Origin: Nothopassalora personata
Lineage: Eukaryota > Ascomycota > Dothideomycetes > Mycosphaerellales > Mycosphaerellaceae
DNA length: 64,000 bases
Assembly: GCA_033816765.1 (NCBI GenBank)
Contig: CM066288.1
Span: forward strand, 4,526,001-4,590,000
Reading direction: 5' to 3'
The notes under the pieces were generated by a model that was not told the DNA's origin, did no database searches, and worked only from the letters and a program-made list of their open reading frames with translations. This document shows, in pieces, positions 1 to 12,813 of this stretch; position 1 is the first letter of the stretch; every line of letters starts with the position of its first letter. The position numbers were made by a program, and so were the translations under genes.

Positions 1-2640
1 GAACGAGAACCTAAAGATATATTCTAGGCTCCTATTGTTTATATATAACAATAGCTATTGTCACTTAATAGATAATAGTAAACCTTACACTTACCTAGGT
101 AACAATACTTTATCTCGGCGTCGGCGGGGCTAGACAATAAGGAGGAGAAGCTCGGGTACTTCCTATTACGAGCCTAACGAAAACACCTAGGACAATAGGC
201 TCTAGGGCGGAGCTATAACTAGGGGCGGCGAAGGAGGAAGGGGGGGGGGTAGTATAAGGGGCGGGCCCCTGTTTCTTAGCATAGGCTACGCCTATGCGTT
301 CGGATTGCTTTCCGACACCTTTTCTTTAGACAGCGTGTAACTTCCCCTTTCTTCTATATCGAACTTATTACAAACTTTATAGAACTTTAGTATATACGTC
401 GTTCACCCGTAACAATAAGCTACTAAAGAAGGACGCCGAGTTCACCTAGATAGAAAATAAGCAGTTCTCGAAAGAAGAAGTTACTAGATATCTTATATAG
501 GCTCTAGCCTTAGTTACCCTCTACTACTTACCTAGTACTAGGCCTATCTTTATCTCTATTAACGCTAGCGGCACTAGATAGGGATATATCGTTTCTTAAG
601 AATTAATAGACAGTACTCGACGGCGTTACCCGGTGTAGTATAAGAGTAGAATCTAGAACGCGTTAGAATCTAGATATAATACTAGTAAGCGGGAATGCCT
701 TAGGGTCCTTAAGGGGCTTAAGAAGATCTAGAGATATATCGCTAGCGTTAATTTTTGTCCTTAAGGTTAATGCTAAGACACTTATATAGTAGCTTAACCG
801 GCCGGCTTCGGACCTGCCTAACTCGGTAATAGCCCGGTAAGTCGTATAGATTAGGCTATTTACGTTCGAAGTAAAGCACGTTACGGGGACTAGGTATACT
901 AGCCTAGATGCCCTGTCTCGTAGGCCCTCTACACCTTAGGAACCTATAGAAGCTAACGAAGACAAAGTCGACCGGATAATTAATAATAAGCTATTTAGGT
1001 ACCCGGAGCCGGTCGATACCTATCTAGTTAAAATCTAGAAAACACGATATCTCGGGGACTAATATTCTAAAAGCTCTTAGCACCTTACTTAGGTTATAGA
1101 AACTAGGACCCGGCCCGATAGTGTTACCCGTACTAAGTACCGGCGGCTAGTAAAGAAGAGCGTCAATTTCTTTATCCGGGATTCATTACTATTCTTCTAG
1201 AAGCACCGAGGAGTACCGTTACAACTTATAATTAACGATAATAAGGCTTAGAAGGAGATCGTTATAGAATGCTATAAAAGACACGGTTATCGTAGCGCTA
1301 AGGTCGTATATAACCTTATTTCCGATCGGTATTACTAGGACGGGTACTTCGCCGATGTCTCTATATAGGTTCGAAGTTATACTCCTTATAGGTTTCGCGA
1401 AGGCAACTAGCGCGCTAGTAAGCTTTACTTATTAACCCCTTAGGTTATTAGTAAGAAGTAGTACTCGGACCCCGTCTAGGTACATAAAAATAGATACCTC
1501 CTAGTTACGCGCGAAGCACTTAGTAACTAGATCGAGGCTAGAGTAACGAGGGCACCTCCTAGCTCTAAGACGGTTACTAAGTTTCTATATAAGGATGTCT
1601 TCTATAGGCACGGCTACTATGCTAAAATTGTGCTTAATAACGCTACGGTTTATATAGCTAAGGTTAAGCGGTTACTCGTAGAACTTAGTGTTCGAAGGAT
1701 TCGAATATTACCGTACTATCCGTAGTCTAATACTCCGGTCGAGGTTAGACACCGTCCGATTCTTATAGCGTTAGTAAAGCTTATAAGGAACATATACCGC
1801 GGATAGGAGCAATAGGTGCCCGCTATGTTATAGGCTAATAGGACTACGACCTATCTTACTACTAGAATAACGCTAGCTTAGGTCCTATATAGCTATCGTA
1901 CGATTCTACTAATTGAGGTTAAGTACCCGACGTAGGCGAATTATTAATAGGGACCGGTAAGAACGACTAAGGACCTACTTACTATACGTGCGCGTTAACT
2001 CTAGGCTCGAGACCTTAGTTTAGAAGAGCTATATACTCGAAGGAAGCGGCTAAGAGAACTTAGTAAGGACTACTTTAATTCTTACCGGAATATTAACTTT
2101 ATTAGTTTCTAGAAGGGTAACCTTATTATAAGGTTCGATTAGCTATATAAGGATAACTTCTTACGTAAGATCGGTTACCGATAGTAAGGTCTATATCGGG
2201 TGTCTAGTGTCTCTAGGGAGTTTAGTACCTATATTCTTAAGGAACTTAATAGTACGCTAATAAAGGGTGTTTAGGCACGAGAAAACCTTAAGCTAGTTCT
2301 AGAGCTTTGCCCGGATAACATAGGAGTACTAAGCTTAGACAATAGAATTGATCTCGTAATAGGGGAGGGAGAAGTCGCTAATAGCGTCGCTAATAGCGAA
2401 GATATTAGTAATTCGAACGAGATCGAGCCTATCGCCGACAAAGAGGTACTACCTATAGGAGTTAACGAAAGGGGATCGGATCCTAAACCGGAATCTAAGA
2501 AGCTATGGGTTAGGCCTTATAACCTTTCTATAGCCAAAATTTTACAGTTTAGTAGGATCGAGGCTAAGAACTAATTAGTTAGTAATAGCGTACGGAGTTT
2601 ACTTCCCTTAGGTATGTGTTACGCATACCCTTTAGTTTAT
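1..2640 (+). mobile_element. RIP-degraded Gypsy pol fragment (RNase H to integrase), left end outside window
   Basis: A Gypsy/Ty3 pol remnant running left to right. At 860-930 the translation gives the end of an RNase H/connection region, with key residues HVTGTRYTSLDALSRR. From about 1,260 to 1,440 there is an integrase zinc-binding region of the H-H-C-C type; the two cysteines now read Tyr, as expected for TGC to TAC change. Integrase core-like sequence continues to about 2,100. Every stop in these stretches is TAG or TAA at a position where Gln or Trp is expected. The 5' half of the element lies outside the window and no LTR was recognised. Assignment to Gypsy is firm from the motifs; the exact family is unknown. 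Confidence 0.7.
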
Positions 2641-3099
2641 TAAGCTAATTCAGTTATCTAGACTTCACTTTATAGGGTATTCTTACCTTAGTTAGACCTT
2701 AGTTAGTAGAGTTACATTTACCGCTCCCGGGACCGGTAAATCGGATTACGTAACAGTATAGTATACCTCTATTAAATGCTTACCTAGGTAGTTACTAGTA
2801 CTGGTTTTCGGTTACATGTAGGGTTATCGGACCTTTAGTGTAACCTTAATAGTACTGCTCTTACTACTTATAAGACCGGTCTCGGTACTACTACCTTATA
2901 ACGGTTATAGGGACATACGCTAAGAGGTATACTTAAGCGTAGCTCTCTACCTACTACTTCCTCTCTTTTTCTTTAAATACTAACACCCTATCTACACTAG
3001 TACATTCTTACTAACTACTAACATATCTATCTACTACTATATACATTAGACGGTTCTTTAGCCTCTCTCTTTACGACCTTAACCTTCTTTAAAGCCCCT
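2641..3099. other. AT-rich stretch without recognisable coding
   Basis: No gene or repeat boundary could be assigned. The stretch is AT-rich and lies between the Gypsy pol remnant on the left and another mutated coding block on the right. It could hold a decayed LTR or the promoter of the following block, but no matching repeat was seen elsewhere in the window. Confidence 0.3.
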
Positions 3100-6000
3100 A
3101 CCCCGACATTAAGCTTTTAAAGCTTACTAATACTCTAGAGTAGTACTACGAGATAGCTAACTCTTACGATCTTACTACTAGCGAATCCTAGTTATTATAG
3201 CTTTAGCTAGTTCTTCGTTACGCCCGGCTAGTTCGAGTATAGCGCTTACTAGTACTATTACTAGGCTTACCCGCCTACCTTAGACCTTGTTCGAGTCCCT
3301 TCGTCTACCGGACAATGTTAAGCATGTCCTTACTAATACGAACACGCCGAAGTCCGCCGCTAATATTATGTTCCGGGAGCTTAGCCCTTAGAAGCGGGTT
3401 AAGGTATTAAAGGACTTCTATAAGGGCTTTAAGAAGGTGTTCGAAGACTACTCCGTCTAGGTTAACCTATTTTTCGAGGAAGTTAAGAGCGGCATAGGTA
3501 AGAGCTACTAGGATAAATTCCTTAGTAATAAGAAGCTCGATGTCTTATTTCCTATCGTTAGTAAGATTCGTAAGACCGGTTTAGAGATTCGTAATCGTAA
3601 GAAGACTCTTCGAGCTACGCTTACCCGCTACTAGCTACAGTAGATAGATAATAAGATCCTTAATCGACGTATTATCTCCGAGCTTTATAGTACTAATAGC
3701 GGGCGCCGCTAGTTTACGGTCTTTATTAATAAGTACCTAGATTATAGTAGGGCTATTAGTAGAATTTAGAGGGCATTAATCTAGCGTATAAGGATCGGCC
3801 GTAAGGGCATAGATCGTAAGCAAATTCTAGAGCCTAGTAATCTTACCCGGTGCGATAGGGAGGCTAAAGCACGTAGCATTAATCCGTAGTCGGCTAAGAG
3901 TAGGGAGATTATTAGAAGACACCGCCTAGCCGTCTATAAGAATAGCCTCCTATACTTTATAGAAGGTACTATTACTAAGAAATCCGCGTCTCTAGAAGAT
4001 AGCATAGATTAACCTAAACTATCTAGCTAGTAATAGCCTTAGCTACGTTAGCTACTACCGGGTAGTAAAGGTAAAGGACGTATAAAGAGTACTACGCTAA
4101 CTCTACTACTAGCCTCTACCTAGCCTATAGTCCTATCGAGAGGCAGTCGTAAGTCGAGTCGACTTAAGTAGCTCCGTATAGGCGAGAGCATAGGTAAGGG
4201 TATAACTACGCCTACTCGATCCTCGCCTAACTAAACGCTAGACGGCGTACCTATACGCGAGGGTAGTCCGCTAGGTACACCGGTTAGTACCCTACGATCT
4301 ACTCCGGCCTTAACTAAGAATAGCAATCCGATACTTACTATGTTACCTTCGGCTATAATTAGGGATATATTAGTCTTTAAGGATTAGATCCTATAAGAAG
4401 ACGAGGCCCTCCGGATTAAGCGCGCTAACTGTACCTATAATAAGCGGTACTATAGCGTTAAGTTTAGAAACTCGATTAACGTAGATAGTATTAACTAGCT
4501 ACCTAAGTACCGGATAGCGGGCCTTAAGATGCTCGAACATACTATCTCGTAGGTTCTTAAGAGGGATAGTAAGGTTAGCGCTATAATGTGCGATTAGTAT
4601 GTTCGAGATTTCTACTATAAGGCCCTCTACTTCGTTATAAATCCCGGTATTACTGCTAATACCCTATGTAAGCGTACGCTTAAGGTCTAAGACTAGCTCT
4701 TTAAAGGTAAGAGTTTTTTAGCTATTAAGGTGAAAAATGGGTCGTAGTTTCGCCCTAATAAGCGTAGTTAGAAGACTATTAACCCGCTTAGCTACCTCCG
4801 CGTTCGAGGTAAAGTCGGTACTACGAGTAGTATCGTTACATATACTAACTATTACTAGATCCTCGATAAATTCGGCATTAATAAAGCGGACTAAGCCGAT
4901 CTTAGAAGCACCGGTACCTACATTAATAGTAACATGCTATACTAGTATAATAACGCTAAACTAGCGCCGCGGGTTAAAACAGTTAGAGAGATAATAAGTC
5001 GAGAATTTAACGTGTACTAATAGTACCTACGAGAATTGAATAAGGTTAGTAACGGCGGCGTCTACTAGAACATGTAGTATTCTCTAAGCTAATAGATTAT
5101 ACAATAAGACCCCGGGCTATAGCTCTTATAAGTAGCTCTATACCCTTAACACTATACTCGGTTTATCTCCCTCCCTAGGCCTACGATTTTTAGCTTTAAT
5201 AGGGCTTATTAGGGGGGTAATGCGAACGCTATAGTGTAGTATACTAGGGTCGACTTAAACCTCGAAATTAAAAACTACTAGACTAGTAACCGGCTTAATA
5301 TACTATACTCTCTTAACTTAGAGGGCACTAGTAGGCCGGAGTTTTTACACGGTTTTTATAAGTAAGAGAATGCTATAGAGTTTATCTAGTAGTGCCGGAA
5401 TAACGACTATATAGAAGACGGCCGATTTAAGCGTTTCTTCTCGGTTAGGGTTTAGAACTACCTAAGCAAAAACAGCATTAGCTAGTTTAGAGAGGATCTA
5501 AGCGCTAGGTAAATGCGGGTAACTACTATAGGCGTTCTAATAAGGTAGGCCGTATATAAGAAGACGCTACGTTAGATTAACCCTTACTTTATTAAGATCC
5601 GCGACGATAACTATCTTAAACTCTAGAGAAGCTAGAGTATACACTAGGTAATAGACCTCTATCGTGACTTTAAGACGCTAAGTAAGAGCGCTATAGGGTT
5701 TAAGTATCGACGTCTAGTACCCGGCTATCCTTTTCCTACGGCCGTATACCTTAGTAGTATTAGCCCTCTATCTAATACCCTAGCGGGTTTAAAGTCTTAG
5801 AACGATAACAAAGTCATCCTTAATGCTAGAAGGTAGCTTAATGCTACGGTCCGCCTAGACTCGGAGCTCTTCTATAAGAAGATGTATAATTAGCGCGTCC
5901 GAGCTATAAAACTAATAGATAAGTAGCTTAGCTTAGTTACTACTCTCGAGTAGATGTGCTTTATAAGCGAAGGGCGCAATAAGAGCTTCTTCCGTAACTA

Positions 6001-6180
6001 CTATAGGAACTTTACTAGCTAGCTACTTAGGGACGCGTCTAATAAGACTAGTGTTAGCTACGATAACGAGTAGGTCTAGATAAAGGAGTTATGTAAGAAT
6101 AAGTAGAACTAAGTAGTTAGTACGGGTTTATAGGCTCCTAGTTTCTAGTTGATTTTCCGGCTATAGCTATAGCCTATAGG
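3100..6180 (+). pseudogene. RIP-degraded, unclassified coding block
   Basis: Two long plus-strand stretches (about 3,380-4,010 and 4,380-6,170) read as coherent protein once TAG and TAA codons are taken as mutated Gln/Trp. The first is rich in Lys, Arg and Ile and could be gag-like. The second contains the only clean ATG ORF of the area (4,737-4,964), which is just a gap between mutated codons rather than a gene. No reverse transcriptase, integrase, transposase or zinc-knuckle motif was recognised, so no element class is assigned. It probably belongs to a repeat, because the surrounding mutation pattern is that of RIP, which acts on duplicated DNA. Confidence 0.45.
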
Positions 6181-6609
6181 ATTCTAGTTCTAATTCTAGT
6201 TCTAATTCTAGTTAATGCTTCGGGTACGGATGCTTCTAGTCCTTAGGTCTTACTTGTTTCTTATAGTTACTTATCTTCCCTTAACTAACTTTCTAGCTAC
6301 GCGATAGACTCGTCCTTAGATTTATTAGGTTACTAGTACTAACACTCACTTGTTTTATAAATGGCGTTTGCATTATTCGACTATCTAGCCTATTTAATTA
6401 ATGCTAACATAGCGCGAGTCGCGGTTATTAACGTCTCTATTACGGTCTCTATTGGAAGAATCCTTTCGATCTTTACAAACTGTCGCTAGTAGGGCCTAGG
6501 ATTGCCTAACATCTTATATATTAAGCTAAATAGTAGGGTAAGCTATTATACTACTATAAGACTACCTTAGCTTATAGCGACTAACTACGCTACCTATAGT
6601 ACCCGGACT

Positions 6610-6930
6610 TACTATAGACATCGACAAATCCTACTTTAATAATAATAAAAGCGATAAAGAAAACTAAGACCTAGGATAGAACGGATTGTAGTTACCGGAA
6701 CTATAGGAAGAAAGTTAAGAAACTACCGGGCTAGATACTATCGAGGAAGATTAGGATCCGGAAGAATTAAGCGAAGAAGATTCCTCTAAAGGAGAAGAGA
6801 GCGATACTAACGATAATAATAAACAACTAACCTTTACGATTAATGCACCTAAGAAATTATATAATATTATCGTACACCTATAAAGAAGGTACGAAGAATT
6901 CCTACCTAAGATAGGCGGACGAAGAATACT
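6610..6930 (+). mobile_element. Fragment of an A/B-family Gypsy element
   Basis: This 320-bp piece is clearly similar to element A at about 13,242-13,548, in the acidic region between gag and protease. Similarity starts abruptly at 6,610 and stops at 6,930, exactly where the terminal repeat of element D begins. It is a truncated third copy of the A/B family and lies on the plus strand. Confidence 0.75.
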
Positions 6931-7131
6931 ACTATAAGGACCGTAAGGCTATAAGGGAATGTCGTAATATATAGCACGCCTACGATCTTCTAATCGTAGA
7001 TAAACTAAAGCTTACTTTCTTCTATTAACGCTATACGCGTCTCCTAGTGTACGTATGCGCGTTACGTGTAGCATACTAAGCCGGGTATAGCCGCATTATA
7101 TATAAGGGTTAGCTATAGGCTACCCTTATAA
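6931..7131 (-). repeat. Element D left terminal repeat (3' LTR)
   Basis: This 201-bp segment matches 34,941-35,141 almost throughout, differing mainly by C/T and G/A changes expected from RIP. Ends were set where similarity stops on both sides, so they may be a few bases off. The terminal TG is not evident, perhaps because it is mutated. Confidence 0.7.
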
Positions 7132-7637
7132 CTACCTCCCCTTCTAGGACGAGCTACCCTTAGCTCGCGGCTTTAGGAGGTTTCTATATAAGTAATCTAT
7201 CTACTTCTCGTAGATTCCGTTACTATACGACCCGCCTACGGGTCTCGTACGTGTCGTTATTAGGGTGTAGGTAGGTATAAAGTTATAGTTACCGGGTTAA
7301 CTAACTCGAGGGTTTAAGAAGCGTACCCTCTCCCTCCTTTTCCTTCTTTTCCCTTATACTACGTTCTCGTAGCGTACTATACCCGCACTACTAGCGATCT
7401 ACTAGCTCCTCGCTAGCGACTATCTAGCAACCCGCTAGTACTACTAATACTATTACTAGCACTACTAGTATAGATGTCTAGCGCGCTCGGCGTACTAGAT
7501 ACGCTAGCGAAGCGTAAGTTTAGCGTACTAGGGCCGTAGACCCCTAAGTCCTTACTAGCTAGGCGCCTAGGTATAGACATTAAGATATATATACGTTATC
7601 TCCTATACTTCGTAGCTAGTAAGTATTTACTACGCTC

Positions 7638-8160
7638 TTCGCTTACGATGCGCTTACTAATAGTATAGTAGACGAGTAGGATACGTATAATAGTATTACT
7701 ACCGGCGAGTTACTTAAGAAGTATAGGCGCTATAGAGACATTAGGCACCCCTACGTTAGTAATACTAGCGTCGCTATCGCGTAGCTAGTAGCTCGCCTAC
7801 GCGCCGCTCGCGCTTAGCGCGATAAGCTTATCTAGGGGCTTAGTAACCCTATTACTAAGTAAGAGTAGGATGCTCTAGACTAGTAGTACAAAGTCTACGC
7901 CTAGCTAGGCGAGTAGATCTTAGAGGTAAGTACTACGCCTTACTAGCGCTCCCTACGCTCGCCGTATACGGCGTACTATCGCTCCCTATATAAATCGGCT
8001 AACCTCCTCCTAGGCTAAGAGGCAGTTTAGTACCTATAAGAATAAGCGTATAGGCGACACCCGCGTACGCTTCGCCGGCGCCTCTACTACTACTACCCCC
8101 TCCTCCGCCGCCGCTACTACGTCCGTAGTTCTATAGTAAGAGTAGAATAGGGCCCTTAAT
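7638..8160 (+). pseudogene. Antisense accessory ORF remnant in element D
   Basis: Running opposite to the pol of element D, a plus-strand frame from 7,638 to about 7,926 is open apart from TAG codons that read as former Gln. The reconstructed character is a charged, Gln-rich, helical (coiled-coil-like) protein. Unlike the antisense ORFs of A and B no cysteine motif was seen, but Cys codons would be among those lost to mutation. Position between pol and 3' LTR is the same as in A and B. Continuation to 8,160 is weak. Confidence 0.35.
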
Positions 8161-10518
8161 AGGCTCTTTAAGCTCGGCCGTACTATAAGTAACATACGTG
8201 TCGTATGCGTATCCTATACTAATCGTAGTTATAGTTCCTATAGGCTAGAAATATCGATACTACTACGGCCGATAGGGCCTTCTAACTACTAGCCCTACGG
8301 GGCGAGTATAATAAGGAGGATAATAAGGAGGATAATAACGAGTAATCGCGCGCTCCGCGTATGTTAGCCGCCTACTACGCGCCTATCTCCTATCTACGTA
8401 GCGCCGTAGCGCGCCCTATAAAAGTTTATTTTTAAAATAAATACTCTTCTCTCTACTCTTCTCTCTCCTTACCTCCCTCTCTAATGTTATTACTATCGGG
8501 GGTATTTGCTTAACTAAGTAAGCGAGCCTTTTAGTCCGATAGAACATACTATAGGTTAGTGTCTTATATATAGGTTATAGCTAATTTTACTATCGGGGGT
8601 AAAGGCTACCGTTAATGTAGATACTATCGGATAGGCCTCCCCCCCGTATTATTAGTAAAAAGAGGAGGTTATGTCTAAAGGGTAAGGTCCTTATATCTAG
8701 CTACCGAAGGGTTAAGGCCTAAATACATAACCTATGCCCTTATTTTAGCGCCTTATATGGCCTTCGTAGGTACCTTATATTCGACTACTATACGCGTAGC
8801 CTTTACAGATCCTTCCGCCGGCTTATACCGTCTTCGCTAACGCCTTATATTCGGCTACTATACGCGTAGTATTCGCGAGTCCTTATACTAGCTCCTAGCT
8901 ATTATACTCTTCTAGCTAGCCCTTCTATTATACTAGGTACTACACTTTACCCTTATACTTACGCTTTCCTAGTACTACCTCTACTTTATATTCCCCGTCC
9001 TTATTAGCGAGGGCTATAGTACCTCTATATTCTCGCTACCCGCGTACGGCTCGAGGAGGGATATATAGAATACATTATAAATTCTTAAGTCGGCTAGCAG
9101 TACTAGGCGGTACGCCTACGAACCGATAGCGTCGATAATGCGGTACGGTCTAATAAACTTCGGACCTATCTTCTTCTTTGGTAATGCTAACCTTAGGTTC
9201 TTCGTAGATAATAAGACTATATCGCCTACGTAATAGCTCTTAGCCTTATAAGTCTTATTATAGTAGCGAGTCTAATCGGCTACTACGATTTCCTAACGCT
9301 TCGTAAGCGTAGCGCGCATCTCTCGTATGCGGTTAACTAAGTCTACCGCTACTAGTACCTCCCCTTCCCGGATCTCGCCTCGAGATCCTATAGGTGTTAG
9401 GGTAATCTTAGGTCTCTAACTATACGCTATCTCGAATAGGCTTATACGTAGCGTAGGGTAGACGCTATTATTATATACGAATTTAGTAATAGCTAGCTAC
9501 TTAGCCTACTCTATCTAGTTCTCGCTATAGTAATAACGAAGGCACTATTCTAAGGTTTAGTTTACCCTCTTAGTCTAGCCGTTAGTCTAAGGGTAGAAAG
9601 CTATAGATAGCTTACGCTTTACCTACGCCTCGAAGTAGAAGTTACTCTAGAACTTACTCGTAAACACTAACCCGCGGTTACTTACTATACCCGCTAGTAT
9701 ACTATAATGCCGCACGACTTCGTCTCGTAAGATCCTCGTAAGCTCCGCCGCTATATATGTCTTAGTTATAGGAATATACAAGTTTATTTTAGAGTAGCGG
9801 TCGACGATTACTAGGATCGTATTATATACGTATTCTCCTCGCTTACTTAGCGGTAGGTCCGTAATGAAATCTATAGTAATTTCCTACTATAGACCGTCTA
9901 GTCTAGGTAGTAGCTATAGCTCGCCGTAGGGTCGATAGCGCCTTACCTTCGAGGTCTAATAAGCCCTACAGTTCCTAACATACTCCCTTATATCCTTACT
10001 AAGTGATTCCTACTAGTAATAACGTCGTAGTAGCTCTTTAGTCTTTACCTTACTAAAGTGCCCTACTAGTAGGTTGTTATAATATATGTAGAGTAGCTAT
10101 GCTCTTACTATATAGTCTTCGGGTACTATAATTACGTTCCTACGATAGACTAACCCGTCTTTTATATACTAGTTCTTAGCGTCCCCTTTACTAGGCGCCT
10201 ACGATAAGTATGTAACGTACCTATTATCTCTCCCCTATACGATTTTTATTAGTAGTATAAGCAGTTTACCTAGGCCGCCCTACATTATTATAGCGTATAC
10301 TCTTACTAGTAGCGATCGGGTCCCCTACGGCTCGTAGGCTCCTACTACTATTATCGTCGCCTTATCCTATATCTTCTTATAGGTAGCGGTTACGAGCCTT
10401 ACTATAGGCTCGTCCTCTCTTAATAGGGATTCCTTCTAGAAAGATAGCTTACTTTATAGCGTAGGAAGTAAGTTCGACGTCTACTACGCTACGCGTACGT
10501 AGTTACTACGTTACGATA

Positions 10519-10924
10519 TGTTATTATCTCGTTCTAGGGCTAGTCTTAAAAGAGAGATAAGTTAAGTCACGCGGCGGTATTCTTTAGAGAGGCTAAAGTA
10601 AGCTAAGCGAAGATGAATGATAGGAATAAGAGTTGTATTCCAATTAGTAAGATAGTAACATGAGTTAAACGTATTAGAACTATAAGGGTTTCTAGCGTTC
10701 CTAAATATAAAGGAGATAGAGCGTTTACTCTCCGTGCTCTCTATGCTCTCTATGCTCTCTCGAGATTACCGAGATTAACGAGGTTAAGGAGATCACTTTA
10801 GTTGCTCTCTCGGTTCCTTAGTTTCATTCCTACGGGTAAGAGAGCACTTCTCGGGCGAAAGCGCCCGCCAATTGTAGAGGTCTAATTAGTTAGCTTCCTT
10901 TAGCCCTAGATTAGAACCTTAACA
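10519..10924 (-). repeat. Element B 3' LTR (left)
   Basis: This 406-bp repeat matches 31,423-31,828 with scattered transition differences. It starts TGTTATTA and ends AACA on the plus strand. It contains repeated TGCTCTCTA-like units near 10,730-10,760. A purine-rich tract in element orientation (AAAAGGGGGATGG on the minus strand) abuts its internal edge, as a polypurine tract should. Confidence 0.9.
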
Positions 10925-11485
10925 CCATCCCCCTTTTAGTCTAGCTCTATCCTAGAGCTTTATAAGTTATATTGTACTTCCTTTTTATGTCTCGCAACGA
11001 TGTCTTCTTCCTCCTAATCTAAATCTACCGCCTGCCGTAAGAAGAAAGCCTAGTAGATCTTCCGTAACGGCGATACCGCGATGCGTCCGTGTGATTCTTA
11101 TTAAAAGGAGGGCCGTGTGTGCAAGGTGCACATCTTATCTAGTCGCTATTCTAAGTGCTAGTAGCGGAATCTAAAGAGTTGCAATACGAGGGTAACCGAG
11201 GGCAAGTAGAAGCGCTTATCGCTTTAGCGGAAGAAATTGTTACAGGAACTAGATACCGCGAAGAGGATTCTTAGTAAAAGGCAGGATGCCTTAATAGAAG
11301 CGTATATAAAGGAAATGCGCCTTCGTAAGTAATTAGACGCGGTCGATTAGAAGGTTACGGAGGGTCGTTTATTAGAAGATCGGTTATTACTAGACGAGGA
11401 TCTAGGGGCGTAGGAGTACGCTATAGTAGACGCGGATCCTAGTGCTCCTAATCTATCCTTGTCTCCGTAGACCTAGAGTGCTATC

Positions 11486-11872
11486 TATTACGGTTCGGTC
11501 CAAACGGCAGCCCCGACTAGACACACAAAACACTAATCACTTAGAAACACGTGATACTGATCATCTAGACGCACGTGACACTAATCACTTCACGGACTGA
11601 TTAGTGTAATTAGTATGCTTAGTAGGACTAATTAAGGTGATTATACTAAGCTATAGGCTCTACGCCGCGAATCTCCTTTATATTTAGGAACGCTAGAAAC
11701 CCTTATAGTTCTAATGCGTTCAACTTATGTTACTATCTCACTAATTGGAATATAACTCTTATTCCTATTATTCATCTTCGCTTAGCTTGCTTTAGCCTCT
11801 CTAAAGAATAATACCGCCACGTGACTTGACTTATCTCTCTTTTAAGACTAGCCCTAGAACGAGATAATAACA
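11486..11872 (+). repeat. Element A 5' LTR
   Basis: 387 bp, matching 17,975-18,361. The first bases read TATTACGG where the 3' LTR has TGTTACGG, a G-to-A change expected from RIP. It ends ATAACA. The following bases CTTTAAACGC are complementary over about 8 nt to GCGTTTAA within the LTR (compare the 3' copy near 18,205), suggesting a self-priming rather than tRNA-primed element. Confidence 0.92.
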
Positions 11873-12768
11873 CTTTAAACGCCCTTAGGATGAGCGCTAC
11901 TTAAGCAGCTAGTAGGGGAACACCCGCCCCTAGCGAAGTAGGAAGTATCCGCCGTGCGCTACTACAATAGACTACTACAAAGGACGATAAGTCTAATAAC
12001 GATGACGAGCCTACTCTAAGGAAGAACGACGTTAAGGCTGCTAAGCTAGACCTCTTCCATAGAGATAGGGCTAAGTTCGACGACTGGATTAATTAGATAG
12101 ATATGTATCTTATGTTCAACCTAGTCGATGCCGATAAAAGAACTATCTTCGCTATTACGTACCTTCGCGGAAGTGCGTAGAACTAGATTAAACCTTACCT
12201 TAAGGAATATCTTAAAGGTATAGGACGATTGGACCCTACTAGAATGTTTAGGAGCTATACTCTCTTTAAAGATAAGATGAAATCAATCTTTAGAACCTCG
12301 AACGAAGTCTAATAGGCTATACGAATCATTCAACACCTAAAGTAGAAGACGTCTACTTTGGAGTATGCAGCTAAATTCGAAGAATACGGACAAATTACCG
12401 GATGGGACTAGACGGCGTTAATGACTATGTTCTGACGTAGACTTAAAGACTCCGTTAAGGACGAGTTAATAAGACACGGGGGACGGATTACTAACCTCGA
12501 AGAGCTAATAAAGGCGTCGATTAACATCGATGACTAGCTCTAGGAACGACACCAGGAGAAGAGATACGACTCTAAAGTAGGAGGAATAGTAGGATACGCT
12601 CCGGACCGCAGACCCTTAGGAGGATACGTTGCGAAGGGAGAATTCTTACGACAAAGCTAGCCCTACTATAGACTACAGGCAATAGAACTGGACGTTACCT
12701 AACGAGGACGGAAGATCGATAAGAGTAGGGGCTACGGAAAGCCCTTTAAAGGAAAAGGAAAACTTACA

Positions 12769-12813
12769 TGTTATGCCTATAGCAAGGAAGGCCACATGGC
12801 GCGAGACTGCTGC
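12769..12813 (+). other. Element A gag zinc knuckle
   Basis: The translation gives a retroviral-type C-x2-C-x4-H-x4-C knuckle with residues KEGHMARDC intact. The second cysteine codon now reads Tyr, as a TGC to TAC change would give. It marks the nucleocapsid end of gag. Confidence 0.75.

Noticed and set aside
4737..4964. 75-codon ATG frame in the left repeat block
   Set aside because: It is only a gap between RIP-made stops inside a longer mutated coding block.
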